DNA from: Thiorhodococcus mannitoliphagus
GTDB lineage: Bacteria; Pseudomonadota; Gammaproteobacteria; Chromatiales; Chromatiaceae
Direction of reading: 5' to 3'
Assembly (NCBI RefSeq): GCF_010915725.1
Contig: NZ_JAAIJR010000029.1
Coordinates: 1 to 51,797, forward strand
DNA: 51,797 bases
Below are positions 36,248-45,623 of this stretch, piece after piece; position 1 is the first letter of the stretch; every line of letters starts with the position of its first letter. The notes under the pieces were generated by a model, which was given only the letters and a program-made list of their open reading frames with translations, was not told the DNA's origin and did not search any database. Made by a program: the position numbers and the translations under genes.

Positions 36248-36406
36248 TGTCTGTAGATGAGTCAAATTTCGATGAAGCGTCCGACCATCCAAGGCCATCG
36301 GGATCGGGATCGGGATCGGGATCGGGATCGAACCGAGGATAGCGATCCCGATTCCGATGGCGATCCCGATGGCATGACTCGTCGGTCTGAGGCGAAGCCT
36401 CGCTAG
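36248..36406 (-). repeat. Dispersed repeat R2, copy 3 (long hexanucleotide run)
   Basis: The end modules are TAGATGAGTCAAATTTCGATG and CGTCGGTCTGAGGCGAAGCC with CTAG at 36403-36406. Between them about 75 bp consist of GGGATC units (36298-36327) and then degenerate CGAT-containing hexamers up to about 36372. The outer GCATTTTGCGCCC part of copies 1 and 2 is missing. It lies in the 36101-36546 gap before the DUF1015 gene; a short GAGGAGCAAACGCATT duplication (36481-36512) is the only other feature there. Confidence 0.82.
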
Positions 36407-36546
36407 AGTTCGGCAAATTGCACCACCTCGGGACGCTTCCAAGAACCTGGACGCCCCCCGATCGCGCTCAAGGCACCGACTTGAGGAGCAAACGCATTGA
36501 GGAGCAAACGCATTGAAGAGCAGACCCATTGAGGAGTAACCCTCCG

Positions 36547-37785
36547 ATGACTCTGATCAAACCCTTCGCCGGCCTGCGCCCGGCAACTGGTCGCGCGGGC
36601 GATGTCGCAGCACCACCCTATGACGTCATGAACGCGGCCGAAGCGAGACAGATGGTCGAAGGACGGCCTTGGAGCTTTCTGCATATTTCACGGCCCGAGG
36701 TCGACCTGCCCCTTGGAACCGACCCCTACGCGCCAGAGGTCTATGCCAAGGCGCGCCAGAACCTGGAGCGAATGATCGAGGCCCAGGTGCTGATTCGTGA
36801 TCCGAGCCCAAGCTACTACGTCTACCGGTTGACCATGGGCGATCATCGACAAACCGGGCTGGTTGGCGCGGCCTCGATCGCCGCCTACGATCGCAACCGG
36901 ATCAAGAAGCACGAGCTTACCCGCCCGGTCAAGGAAGATGACCGCGTGCGCCAAATCGAGGCACTCGATGCCCAAACCGGGCCAGTCTTCCTGGTCTATC
37001 GCGCGCACGCCGAGGTCGATGCGCGCCTCGCCCACATCAGCGGCGGCGTCCCGGATGTCGATATCACCGCGCCGAACGGCGTCCGTCACGAGCTTTGGTG
37101 CATCACCGACGCGCAAGACATCGACTTCCTGACTCAGGCCTTCAGCGCATTGGATGCCCTCTATGTGGCCGACGGCCATCACCGCTCCGCGGCGGCCTCA
37201 CGGGTCGCGGCGCGCAGGCGCCAGCCCAGTCAATCCTCGAGTCAAGACGAAGGCTTCCTCGCCGTCATCTTCCCGCACGACCAGATGCAGATCCTCGACT
37301 ACAACCGCGTCGTTCGTGACCTCAATGGTCAGGATCCGGCGGCATTCCTGGAAAGGATCAGGAGCAGCTTCAATGTCGCGCCCTCGGACGAACCGCTGAA
37401 GCCATCGGCACCCGCCGAATACGGCATGTACCTTGAGGGGCAGTGGTACCAGCTGACACTGGATCCGCAACTCATCCCGCGCGACGACCCTGTCGCGCGA
37501 CTGGACGTCAGCCTGCTGCAGGACCACCTCATCAAGCCCATTCTCGGCATCAGCGACCCCAGACGCGACGACCGCATCGACTTCGTCGGTGGCATCCGCG
37601 GGTTGGCGGGGCTCGCCGAGCGGGTCGATTCCGGTGAGATGGCCGTGGCCTTCTCACTCTATCCCACAGGCATGGAGGACCTGATGGCAGTCGCCGACGC
37701 CGGCGAGGTCATGCCGCCGAAGTCCACCTGGTTCGAACCCAAGCTCGCGGATGGTCTCGTCAGCTTGGTCCTCGACGAGCACTGA
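36547..37785 (+). CDS. DUF1015-family protein
   Basis: A 412-residue protein with the DUF1015 hallmarks: IKPFAGLRPATGRAGDVAAPPYDVMN at the start, SFLHISRPEVDLP, GHHRSAAASR (here DGHHRSAAASRVAAR) and FPHDQMQILDYNRVV. The biochemical role is unknown; relatives are often near serA/serC. The start at MTLIKP is where relatives begin; an ATG 18 bp upstream adds six non-conserved residues. relA starts 39 bp downstream in the same direction. Confidence 0.85.
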   Translation: MTLIKPFAGLRPATGRAGDVAAPPYDVMNAAEARQMVEGRPWSFLHISRPEVDLPLGTDPYAPEVYAKARQNLERMIEAQVLIRDPSPSYYVYRLTMGDHRQTGLVGAASIAAYDRNRIKKHELTRPVKEDDRVRQIEALDAQTGPVFLVYRAHAEVDARLAHISGGVPDVDITAPNGVRHELWCITDAQDIDFLTQAFSALDALYVADGHHRSAAASRVAARRRQPSQSSSQDEGFLAVIFPHDQMQILDYNRVVRDLNGQDPAAFLERIRSSFNVAPSDEPLKPSAPAEYGMYLEGQWYQLTLDPQLIPRDDPVARLDVSLLQDHLIKPILGISDPRRDDRIDFVGGIRGLAGLAERVDSGEMAVAFSLYPTGMEDLMAVADAGEVMPPKSTWFEPKLADGLVSLVLDEH

Positions 37786-37824
37786 GCATCACTCAGACCC
37801 TCGCGAATCCAGGCCGGCCTCGGT

Positions 37825-40074
37825 ATGGAATCGTCGGTCACCAAGGCCCTCAACATGGTCAAGCCCACCTATAACCTCCCTGATCAAGACACGGACGACC
37901 GCACGGCCATTCAGCACTGGCTGCAGAGTATCGACGCGCACTACAGCAAGGAGGAGGTCGCGAAGATCGCGGACGCCTGCTACGCCATGGCCGAGTGTCA
38001 CGGTGACCGCCATATCGATACGGGCGAGACCCATGTGCGCCATGCCATCTCAACGGCGGACATCCTCTTCAGTCTGCGCATGGACGAGGCTACCCTGATC
38101 GCCGCCCTGCTCAACGGCTGCTTGGCACATGGCGACATTAGCGAAGCGCAACTCTGCGAGCGCTTCGGATCCGCCATTGCCGGCATGGTTGGCGACCTCG
38201 CGCGCATCGGTCAGATCGCGACCGTCGATGCCGTCATCGCCGAGAAGGATCAGCCCGAGCATGAAGAGAACCTGCGCCGACTCCTGCTAGGGATCGCCGA
38301 GGACGTGCGCGTCGTGCTCGTCGTTCTCGCCGAGCGCGTGCACCTGATGCGCGCCATCAAGGATCTGGAGCCAGGCCGACGGACCAAGATCGCGCGCGAT
38401 ACCCAGCGCGTCTATGCCCCGCTCGCCAATCGGCTGGGCATCTGGCAGGTCAAATGGGAGCTGGAGGACTTGACCCTGCGCTACCTTCAGCCAGGGGAGT
38501 ACAAGCGGATCGCCGAACTGCTCGCCGAGCGCCGCGAGGAGCGCGAGCATTACATCACGGAGGTCATCCAAACCCTGCGCGAGAAGTTCGCGGAGGCGGA
38601 CATCCCAGTCGAGATCACGGGGCGTCCCAAGCACATCTTCAGTATCTGGAAGAAGATGCAGCGCAAGGCGGTCGACATCGCCGAGATCTTCGATCTGCGC
38701 GCTGTGCGCATCATGGTCCGCACAGTCGCCGACTGTTATGCCGCGCTCGGCGTCGTACACGGACTCTGGAAGCACATCCCCAAGGAGTTCGACGACTACA
38801 TCGCCACGCCCAAGGGAAATATGTACCAATCGCTGCACACCGCGGTGATCGGGCCAGAGGACAAGTCGCTCGAGGTGCAGATCCGCACCTACGACATGCA
38901 TCGACATGCCGAGTATGGTGTCGCCGCGCACTGGGCCTACAAGGAAGCAAAGGGCCATGACGCCGAATTCCAGCGCCGCGTCGTCTGGATGCGCAATTGG
39001 CTGGAGCTCAAGAACGAGAGCGACGACCCCACGAACTTCGTGGAGCGTTTCCAGGCGGAACTCGAGCCCGTCCACATCTATGTTTTGACGCCGCAGTCCA
39101 AGGTGGTCGAGCTTGCAAAGGGCTCAACGCCGCTCGATTTCGCCTACACCATCCACTCGGAGGTGGGCAACCGTTGCCGCGGCGCCCGCGTCAATGATCG
39201 CATCGTCCCGCTGAACTACAGACTCAACAGCGGCGATACGGTCGAGATCCTGACCCAGAAGAACGCCGCCCCCAGCCGCGACTGGCTCAGCCCCCACCAC
39301 GGCTATCTCACGACCGCGCGGGCGCGCAACCGGGTGCGTCAGTGGTTCAAGCAGCAGAGCTTCGACCAGAACCTGCACGAGGGCCGCACCGCCCTCGAAC
39401 GCGAGATCGCGCGGCTCGGCATTGTCGAGAAGCCCCACTTCGACGAGCTTGCACCACGCTTCAACTTCAAGCGCGGCGAGGACATGCTCGCGGCCATCGG
39501 GCGCGGCGATCTGGCCGTGGGCCTGGTCGCGCGCAAGGTCGGCGACCCCAAGGCGGAAGAGGCGAAAGCGAAGCAACCTGATCCTAAGCCCCGCGCGCCG
39601 ACCAAGCACAAGACGTCACCGACCGGAGACGTCATCGTCGAAGGCGTCGACGACCTCATGACCCACATGGCGCAATGCTGCAAGCCGGTGCCGCACGACG
39701 CCATCGTGGGCTTCGTGACCCGCGGCCGCGGCGTCAGCATTCACCGCAAGAGCTGCAGCAATGTGCGCCACCTGCCGCCGGAGGAGGCCGAGCGCTTGAT
39801 GGATGTGCGCTGGGCGGATCAGCCGGTGGAATCGATCTACCCTGTCGACCTGCTCGTCGTCGCCTCCGACCGCAAGGGCTTGCTGCGCGATATCACCTCC
39901 ATCTTTTCCGACGACAATGTCGATGTGGTGGGCGTCAACACCCATTCAGAGCGCAGCACGGACACCGCCTCCATGCGTTTCACCATCGAGGTCAGAGACA
40001 TGCGACAGGTCGAGCGCCTCACGGGCAAGCTTCAGCAGCTCCCGGATGTTCTGAGCGTTAGACGTTCGCTATAG
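37825..40074 (+). CDS. relA: GTP pyrophosphokinase RelA (synthetase only)
   Basis: A 749-residue RelA/SpoT protein that makes (p)ppGpp. The N-terminal HD hydrolase domain is degenerate: where SpoT has the HD dipeptide this protein has LLNGCLAHGD, so hydrolase activity should be lost. The synthetase domain has GRPKHIFSIWKKM, the acidic EFDD motif near 321 that marks monofunctional RelA, YQSLHTAVIGP and EYGVAAHWAYKE near 361. A TGS domain (about 418-475), a Cys-containing insert (AQCCKPVPHDAIVGF) and a C-terminal ACT domain (about 670-749) follow, for ribosome sensing. A separate SpoT should exist elsewhere. Confidence 0.93.
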   Translation: MESSVTKALNMVKPTYNLPDQDTDDRTAIQHWLQSIDAHYSKEEVAKIADACYAMAECHGDRHIDTGETHVRHAISTADILFSLRMDEATLIAALLNGCLAHGDISEAQLCERFGSAIAGMVGDLARIGQIATVDAVIAEKDQPEHEENLRRLLLGIAEDVRVVLVVLAERVHLMRAIKDLEPGRRTKIARDTQRVYAPLANRLGIWQVKWELEDLTLRYLQPGEYKRIAELLAERREEREHYITEVIQTLREKFAEADIPVEITGRPKHIFSIWKKMQRKAVDIAEIFDLRAVRIMVRTVADCYAALGVVHGLWKHIPKEFDDYIATPKGNMYQSLHTAVIGPEDKSLEVQIRTYDMHRHAEYGVAAHWAYKEAKGHDAEFQRRVVWMRNWLELKNESDDPTNFVERFQAELEPVHIYVLTPQSKVVELAKGSTPLDFAYTIHSEVGNRCRGARVNDRIVPLNYRLNSGDTVEILTQKNAAPSRDWLSPHHGYLTTARARNRVRQWFKQQSFDQNLHEGRTALEREIARLGIVEKPHFDELAPRFNFKRGEDMLAAIGRGDLAVGLVARKVGDPKAEEAKAKQPDPKPRAPTKHKTSPTGDVIVEGVDDLMTHMAQCCKPVPHDAIVGFVTRGRGVSIHRKSCSNVRHLPPEEAERLMDVRWADQPVESIYPVDLLVVASDRKGLLRDITSIFSDDNVDVVGVNTHSERSTDTASMRFTIEVRDMRQVERLTGKLQQLPDVLSVRRSL

Positions 40075-40087
40075 GAGGGCGTACACC

Positions 40088-41179
40088 ATGAGCGCATCGA
40101 GACGACCGCCGACACCCGCGCTCGAGACGATCGCGGGTCGGTTCGACCTCGACGCCCAGGTGGTCGGGATTCGACCCTTGGGACGTGGCCTGATCAACGA
40201 CACCTTCGCCGTCTCGACTGCGGCTCGAGGCTACGTCCTGCAGCGCATCAACAGCCACGTCTTTCCGCGCCCCGAGCAGATCATGGCGAATCTGCTCGTC
40301 CTGACCGAACTCTTGAAGCAGGACGAGACCGATGTGCGTATTCCCCGCATCATCCTGACCCAGGATGGCGCCGCCTTAACGCGCGACGACAGCGGCGAGG
40401 TCTGGCGGATGATGGAACTCATCCCCAACACCAAGACGCTGACCCGATTGGAGAGCGCCGGCGAGGCCCGAGAGGTCGGGCACGTCTTGGGGACCTTTCA
40501 TCGGACGGCGGCCAAGCTGCCCTTGGAGCGCTTCGGACGCTCACTCCCCGAGTTGCATGAGACTGGCACCTATTTGGAGCGACTGCACCAAGTCGTCGTG
40601 ACCCAGGCTGGCAGGCGCTCCAGTGCCGTCGAGGCGCTGGTCGAGCAAATCACCCGGCGCGCGCATCGCGTTGGGGCCTTGGAGGCGGCGAAGCGCGACG
40701 GCCGCACCAAGACGCGGATCACCCACGGCGATCCCAAACTGGACAATATCCTCTTCGCGCAAGACGGCTCCAAGGCCGTGGCGCTCATCGACCTAGACAC
40801 GGTCCAGCCAGGGCTCGTCCAGCACGATCTGGGCGACTGCCTGCGCTCCTGCTGCAACAGGCGTGGCGAAGCGGGCGCAGCTCCAGACGCGACGCGCTTC
40901 GATCTCGCGAGTTGCGAGGCCATCCTCAGCGGATATGCCACAGAGATGAGAGGGCTGCTGTCCCACGCGGAGATCGAAACGCTCTTTGAGGCGATCGCCC
41001 TCATCCCACTCGAACTGGGAATCAGGTTCTTGACGGATTACCTCGAGGGAAACCGCTACTTTCGTGTCGAGTTTCCCGAGCAGAATCTCATCAAGGCACA
41101 GATTCAACTTGCCTTGGTAGCGGATATTGAGCGCAAAGAATCAAGGCTCAGGCAGATGATTGCGCGCGTCTTCGACTAA
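40088..41179 (+). CDS. NahK/APH-like kinase
   Basis: A 363-residue aminoglycoside-phosphotransferase-fold kinase. HGDPKLDNILF is the catalytic loop (Asp base, Asn metal ligand), IDLDTVQPGLVQHDLGDCLR is the metal-binding segment, and the N-lobe has GRGLINDTFAV. This pattern is closest to N-acetylhexosamine 1-kinase (NahK)-type sugar kinases rather than drug-resistance enzymes; the real substrate is unknown. GGAGG precedes the ATG and relA ends 13 bp upstream, so they are probably co-transcribed. The TAA stop (41177-41179) is the left flank of element R1 copy G. Confidence 0.82.
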   Translation: MSASRRPPTPALETIAGRFDLDAQVVGIRPLGRGLINDTFAVSTAARGYVLQRINSHVFPRPEQIMANLLVLTELLKQDETDVRIPRIILTQDGAALTRDDSGEVWRMMELIPNTKTLTRLESAGEAREVGHVLGTFHRTAAKLPLERFGRSLPELHETGTYLERLHQVVVTQAGRRSSAVEALVEQITRRAHRVGALEAAKRDGRTKTRITHGDPKLDNILFAQDGSKAVALIDLDTVQPGLVQHDLGDCLRSCCNRRGEAGAAPDATRFDLASCEAILSGYATEMRGLLSHAEIETLFEAIALIPLELGIRFLTDYLEGNRYFRVEFPEQNLIKAQIQLALVADIERKESRLRQMIARVFD

Positions 41180-41281
41180 GAAAGTGACCATCAACAACTT
41201 CCCCCCTTTCGCAAAGGGGGGCCAGGGGGGATTTCGGGCGGCATCGCTCGCATCGGGAAACAATTGATGGGCGCTTTCTAA
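41177..41281 (-). mobile_element. MITE-like element R1, copy G
   Basis: A 99-bp copy (41180-41278) in the orientation of copy B. The left TAA flank (41177-41179) is the stop codon of the NahK-like kinase; the right TAA is at 41279-41281. Terminal repeats and G/C core are intact. Confidence 0.88.
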
Positions 41282-41347
41282 GAGTGCGGCGATCATCGGA
41301 TCGCCCACTCAACCGGCCGGGCGACCCCATGCCCTATGCCGACCTTG

Positions 41348-41986
41348 CTATCGCGCGGACTCCTGCAGCTCCTTGTGCCGACGCAGGATGTAGCGGCCGA
41401 GCATGTCTCGGGGCTCGCCTTCCAGTGGCTCGAAACGGATCCCTAACCGCACCCGCTTTTCGTCGAGCGGGGTGTGTCTCACGACATGGCCGAGGAGACG
41501 CACGTACTCCGCCTCACCGGGCAAGACCAGGCGCAGATCCATGAGGGCCTGATCCAGCTCTGGCGCCTGATCTGCGGCCTGCTCGACCGCCATTCCGGTA
41601 TAGGAGAGATTGATCACACGCGGACGCTCGAGGCGCCCGCTCTGATCGACGAGCCGCATCTCTTGGTCACTGTCCAAGGGCACCCGCCAGCTGCGCGAGC
41701 GCTCACCACCTTCCAAGACCTCAGGGACGCCGACCTCAAGCGTCATCTCGCCGGTATCCAGACGTGCACGCGGCTTCAGCGGGAAGCGCAGCCTGTGGCC
41801 CTGCCAGCCCGCTTGCAGTTCGATACGCGGGCTCTCGGAGAATGCCTCGAGCAGTCCGGCGGCATCCTCGGAGACACGAAGCCAGCCGCCGGCCTCGTCC
41901 TCGGACGCGTGCTCGGGCTGAGTGAAGAGCTTTTGGATGTAATCCAGCTCCTCAGAGGAAAGGATGTTGTTGCCGCGCGATGCCAC
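41348..41986 (-). CDS. PilZ-domain protein
   Basis: A 212-residue cytoplasmic protein. The C-terminal half looks like a PilZ c-di-GMP receptor: VINLSYTGMAV corresponds to the DxSxxG loop, followed by LRLVLPGEAEYVRLLGHVVRHTPLDEKRVRLGIRFEPLEG. The Arg-rich RxxxR motif that grips c-di-GMP is not clearly present (PRARLDTG is the nearest), so binding is uncertain. The N-terminal 100 residues are not recognised. It is convergent with the NahK-like kinase gene. Confidence 0.7.
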   Translation of the reverse strand: MASRGNNILSSEELDYIQKLFTQPEHASEDEAGGWLRVSEDAAGLLEAFSESPRIELQAGWQGHRLRFPLKPRARLDTGEMTLEVGVPEVLEGGERSRSWRVPLDSDQEMRLVDQSGRLERPRVINLSYTGMAVEQAADQAPELDQALMDLRLVLPGEAEYVRLLGHVVRHTPLDEKRVRLGIRFEPLEGEPRDMLGRYILRRHKELQESAR

Positions 41987-42280
41987 TTAATCAATCACCA
42001 TCTCGTCGTCGGAAGACAGATCAACTTGCCCGGCTCGCGGGTACCCATCGACCGGCCGCGAGATCCTTCACATCGCCGAGACTCAAACCGATCCAAAGTA
42101 TCGGGACTGAGGTCTAAGTATCAAGTATGGCTGATGTTTCAGACAAGTCATGGATGAATGAACTCCCGCTGAGCGCGCGTCTTAGGCACGGAGCCCGCGA
42201 CAGGCCATTGCCGAGACGACTGCGCAGGATCACGGACAGCGCGCGAATCCCGAACTAAGATGCGGAATTAGCCGATTGAG

Positions 42281-42314
42281 TTGTGAGAGATGGCTGCGTT
42301 GTGAGAGATGGCTG
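42281..42314 (+). repeat. 18-bp tandem duplication over the sdhC start
   Basis: TTGTGAGAGATGGCTG occurs at 42281-42296 and again at 42299-42314, a period of 18. Each copy has an ATG; the first gives ATG GCT GCG TTG TGA and stops, and the second is the sdhC start. The remaining 41987-42280 gap shows no gene or clear promoter. Confidence 0.85.
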
Positions 42315-42940
42315 AGTCGATCGAAAATTCGCATTTTTTGCTGCGCAGGCTGCATTCGCTGCTTGGTCTGGTGCCGGTCGGCGCCTTCCTGGTCTTTCAT
42401 CTCTGGGAGAACTCACAGTCCAGGTTCGGGGCATCGCACTACAACGGCGAGGTCGTTGCCTTTCTCCAGGGCATGAACTATCTGTCGATCATCGAGATCG
42501 CCGTCATCGCATTGCCGCTGACCCTCCATGCCGGATATGGACTCCTGATCTCGACCCAAATGCGCTGGGAGCCAAGGCGCTATTCCTACCTCAGAAACCT
42601 GCTCTATGGGCTGCAGCGCATCTCCGGAATCGGCATCCTGGGCTTTCTCGTCCTGCACATCGGCATGACGCGGATCCAGGGGCTGTGGGAGCCGGCGATT
42701 CGCGCCGACCTCTATGCTCACATGCAGCACCTCCTGATCCAGCCCCTGATCTTCTGGCTCTATCTGATCGGACTGCTGTTGTCCGTATTCCATCTCGCGA
42801 ATGGTCTAGCCACCATGGGAATCGTCTGGGGACTGACCGCATCGGCTGCGGCCCAAAGGCGCTTCGGCTATGTCTGCGGCGGATTTGGCGTCCTCCTCGC
42901 GCTCATCGGCATCCAAGGCATGCTAGGGTTCCTGCCATGA
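42308..42940 (+). CDS. sdhC: Succinate dehydrogenase cytochrome b558-type subunit
   Basis: A 210-residue polytopic protein with five membrane segments, of the diheme cytochrome b558 type (Bacillus SdhC/Wolinella FrdC-like), not the two-subunit SdhCD type. RRLHSLLGLVPVGAFLVFHLWENS and HAGYGLLISTQ, then LQRISGIGILGFLVLHIGMTR and LIGLLLSVFHLANGLATMG, supply the heme-ligand His residues. It anchors SdhAB and passes electrons to or from the quinone pool. The stop overlaps the sdhA ATG (ATGA). An 18-bp duplication covers its start. Confidence 0.88.
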   Translation: MAESIENSHFLLRRLHSLLGLVPVGAFLVFHLWENSQSRFGASHYNGEVVAFLQGMNYLSIIEIAVIALPLTLHAGYGLLISTQMRWEPRRYSYLRNLLYGLQRISGIGILGFLVLHIGMTRIQGLWEPAIRADLYAHMQHLLIQPLIFWLYLIGLLLSVFHLANGLATMGIVWGLTASAAAQRRFGYVCGGFGVLLALIGIQGMLGFLP

Positions 42941-44823
42941 CCGGCAGCGGGGGAGCCATCGTGATTGGCGGCGGGCTCGGCGGGCTCTGGGCAACCCTCA
43001 CCCTCGCCAACGCCGGCTTTCCGGTGCAACTCTTCTCGCTATTCGAGGTGCGCCGCAGCCATTCGGTCTGCGCCCAGGGCGGCATCAACGCCGTGCTCGA
43101 CACCAAGGGCCAGCATGACTCGGTCCGGCAGCACATCATCGATACCATCAAGGGCGGCGAGTACCTCGCCAATCAGCCCCCGATCAAGAGCATGTGCGAG
43201 AGTGCGCCCGGACTCATCCGCACCTTCGACCGCATGGGCGTGACCTTTTCGCGCACTGCCGAGGGTCTCTTGGACCAGCGCCTCTTCGGCGGGGTCAAGA
43301 ACAAGCGCACCTGTTTCGCCGGTGCCAGCACGGGTCAGCAATTGCTCTATGGCGTCGACCAGCAGGTCCGCCGGCTGGAGTCCCTGGGCCAGGTCACCAA
43401 GCACGAGTGGTGGGAGTTTCTCGAGTTGCTCAAGGACGAGGCGGGCAACTGCCGCGGCATCCTGGCCATGGGCCTGAACAGTCTGGAGGTGCGCGCCTTC
43501 CCGGCTGAGGTCGTCGTGCTCGCGACAGGGGGCTTCGGCCAGATCTATGCCCCCAATACGACGACATCCACGAACTGCACGGGCGCGGCCGCGAGCCGCT
43601 GCTATCGGCAAGGCGCGCGCTTTGCCAATGCCGAATTCTTCCAGTTCCACCCAACCACTATGATCGGGCGTGACAAGACACGCCTCATGAGCGAGGCCGC
43701 ACGCGGGGAAGGCGGGCGCATCTGGGTGCCACGCACTCCGGACGATCGACGCGCTCCCAAGTCCATCCCAGAAGCCGAACGCCTCTATATCCTCGAGGAG
43801 ATGTTCCCGTCCTACGGCAACACGGTGGCGCGTGACGAGGCCTCGCGCGCCATCTGGCGTGTCACCCGACAGATGGGACTCGGCCTGCGCGGCACCGACC
43901 GCGTCTACCTCGACCTGACGCATCTGGACCGCAGCTTCGTCGCGACGCGGCTGGGCGCCATCTTGGACATCTATCGCAAGTTCGCCGGCGTTGACCCACT
44001 CGATGAGCCCATGGAGATCTTCCCGGCCGCGCATTACCCCATGGGCGGACTCTGGGTCGACTTCGAGCGCGACGCGAACGGCGGCATGGTCTCGGAGAGT
44101 CCGCGCAACCATGCGACCAGCATCCCCGGTCTTTACGCCTGCGGCGAGTGCGACTACGCCTATCACGGCGCCAATCGCCTGGGCGCCAACTCGCTGCTCT
44201 CCGCCAGCTTTTCCGGGCGTGTCGCAGGCGCGTCCGCGGCCTGCTATCTGCGCGGGCTTGGGTCCGATCGACCGAGGCTGCGCCAGCACGACATCGACAG
44301 CCTCATCGCGCGTCAGGAGTCGCTGAATCAGCACATGATGCGCAGCGATGGGCCTGAGAGCCCCTTCCAAATCCATCGCGAGCTTGGCGAACTGATGACG
44401 GCCAAGGTCGGTGTCGTGCGCGCCAATCCGGAGCTGGAGGTCGCCCTGGAAGAGCTGCGCGAACTCGACGCGCGCCTGGACCGGATTCGGCTCGGAGACG
44501 CCAAGCAGTGGGCGAATCAATCCCTCTCCTTCGCACGGCAGCTGCGCGACATGCTCCAGCTCGCAATGGTGGTGACGCAGAGCGCGCTCGCCCGCGACGA
44601 GTGTCGCGGCGCGCACTACAAGCCCGAATTCAAGCTCGCCATCCCCGAGGGCAAATTCCCGGGCGACCCTGAGTTCGAGGACTACCGCGCGCGCTGGCAG
44701 GCGAACAACGCCCGCTGGCTCAAGACGACCATCGCCGAGCATCGCCCCGATGGCCCGAAGATCGACTTCGAGCCCGTGGACACCAGCCTCTATCCTCCCG
44801 TCAATCCACGCGACTATCGATGA
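42937..44823 (+). CDS. sdhA: Succinate dehydrogenase/fumarate reductase flavoprotein subunit
   Basis: A 628-residue flavoprotein. It begins with the FAD dinucleotide motif IVIGGGLGGLWATL. RRSHSVCAQGGINAVLDTKG has the His that binds FAD covalently, and FFQFHPTTMIG, HYPMGGLWVD and ANRLGANSLL form the substrate site. It oxidises succinate or reduces fumarate with SdhB. It belongs to the Bacillus/epsilonproteobacterial-like branch that pairs with a b558 anchor. The start is the ATG overlapping the sdhC stop; the longer frame through sdhC is a shadow. Confidence 0.95.
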   Translation: MTGSGGAIVIGGGLGGLWATLTLANAGFPVQLFSLFEVRRSHSVCAQGGINAVLDTKGQHDSVRQHIIDTIKGGEYLANQPPIKSMCESAPGLIRTFDRMGVTFSRTAEGLLDQRLFGGVKNKRTCFAGASTGQQLLYGVDQQVRRLESLGQVTKHEWWEFLELLKDEAGNCRGILAMGLNSLEVRAFPAEVVVLATGGFGQIYAPNTTTSTNCTGAAASRCYRQGARFANAEFFQFHPTTMIGRDKTRLMSEAARGEGGRIWVPRTPDDRRAPKSIPEAERLYILEEMFPSYGNTVARDEASRAIWRVTRQMGLGLRGTDRVYLDLTHLDRSFVATRLGAILDIYRKFAGVDPLDEPMEIFPAAHYPMGGLWVDFERDANGGMVSESPRNHATSIPGLYACGECDYAYHGANRLGANSLLSASFSGRVAGASAACYLRGLGSDRPRLRQHDIDSLIARQESLNQHMMRSDGPESPFQIHRELGELMTAKVGVVRANPELEVALEELRELDARLDRIRLGDAKQWANQSLSFARQLRDMLQLAMVVTQSALARDECRGAHYKPEFKLAIPEGKFPGDPEFEDYRARWQANNARWLKTTIAEHRPDGPKIDFEPVDTSLYPPVNPRDYR

Positions 44824-45623
44824 CCCCAGCCCAAGACACCGCAGCGGATGGCTCCGCGTCCCAAGACGACAGCCTGTCCGTGGAAGCCATCCATCTGAGG
44901 ATCCGGCGACAGGACCGGCCAGACAGCCCAGCCTACTGGCAGGACTTCAGGCTGCCCTACGAAGCGGACCACAACGTCGTCTCGGCGCTCCTGGCGCTGC
45001 GCAGCAACCCCGTCACGACCTCGGGTCAGCGGGTCGAACCCGTCGCCTGGGAGCGCAACTGCATGGAGGAGGTCTGCGGCTCCTGCGCCATGCTCATCAA
45101 CGGCGTGCCACGGCCCGCTTGCTCGGCGCTGGTCGATCAACTCGAGCAGCCCATCGTGCTCGCGCCCTTGCCGAAATTCCCGGTCGTGCGGGACCTGGTG
45201 GTGGATCGATCACGCATCGATACCGGCTTCCAGCACGTCAAGGCCTGGATCGACATCGACGGCGCTTGGGACACCCACGAAGGCGCGCCCCGGATCTCAC
45301 CGCGTCAGTGGTCGGACAATTACCTCTACAGCCGCTGTATGAGCTGCGGCTGCTGCATGGCCGCCTGCCCGCAATTCGGCCCGCACGCGAACTTCATCGG
45401 GCCGGCGCCCTTGGCCCAGGTCAGATTGATGAACTCCCACCCAACCGGCCGTTACGACAAGACCGAGCGACTGCACGCCATCATGGGCGAGGGAGGGCTG
45501 AGCGACTGCGGAAACGCCCAGAATTGCGTCAGGGTCTGCCCAAAAGCCATCCCGCTGACGACCGCCATTGGTGAGCTTGGCCGCGAGACGACACTGCAGG
45601 CGTTGAAAGACTTGTTTGGATAG
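44820..45623 (+). CDS. sdhB: Succinate dehydrogenase/fumarate reductase iron-sulfur subunit
   Basis: A 267-residue protein with three cluster sites: CMEEVCGSCAMLINGVPRPAC for [2Fe-2S], CMSCGCCMAACPQFGP for [4Fe-4S], and CGNAQNCVRVCPKAIP completing the [3Fe-4S] and [4Fe-4S] ligation. It carries electrons between the FAD in SdhA and the hemes in SdhC. The ATG overlaps the sdhA stop (ATGA), giving a tightly coupled sdhCAB operon. The N-terminus has a short Asp/Ser-rich extension. Confidence 0.95.
   Translation: MTPAQDTAADGSASQDDSLSVEAIHLRIRRQDRPDSPAYWQDFRLPYEADHNVVSALLALRSNPVTTSGQRVEPVAWERNCMEEVCGSCAMLINGVPRPACSALVDQLEQPIVLAPLPKFPVVRDLVVDRSRIDTGFQHVKAWIDIDGAWDTHEGAPRISPRQWSDNYLYSRCMSCGCCMAACPQFGPHANFIGPAPLAQVRLMNSHPTGRYDKTERLHAIMGEGGLSDCGNAQNCVRVCPKAIPLTTAIGELGRETTLQALKDLFG

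Noticed and set aside
43039-44742. A 567-codon open frame on the minus strand across sdhA
   Set aside because: It lies fully antisense to a well-conserved sdhA; GC-rich codon bias makes long antisense frames common, and the translation resembles no protein.
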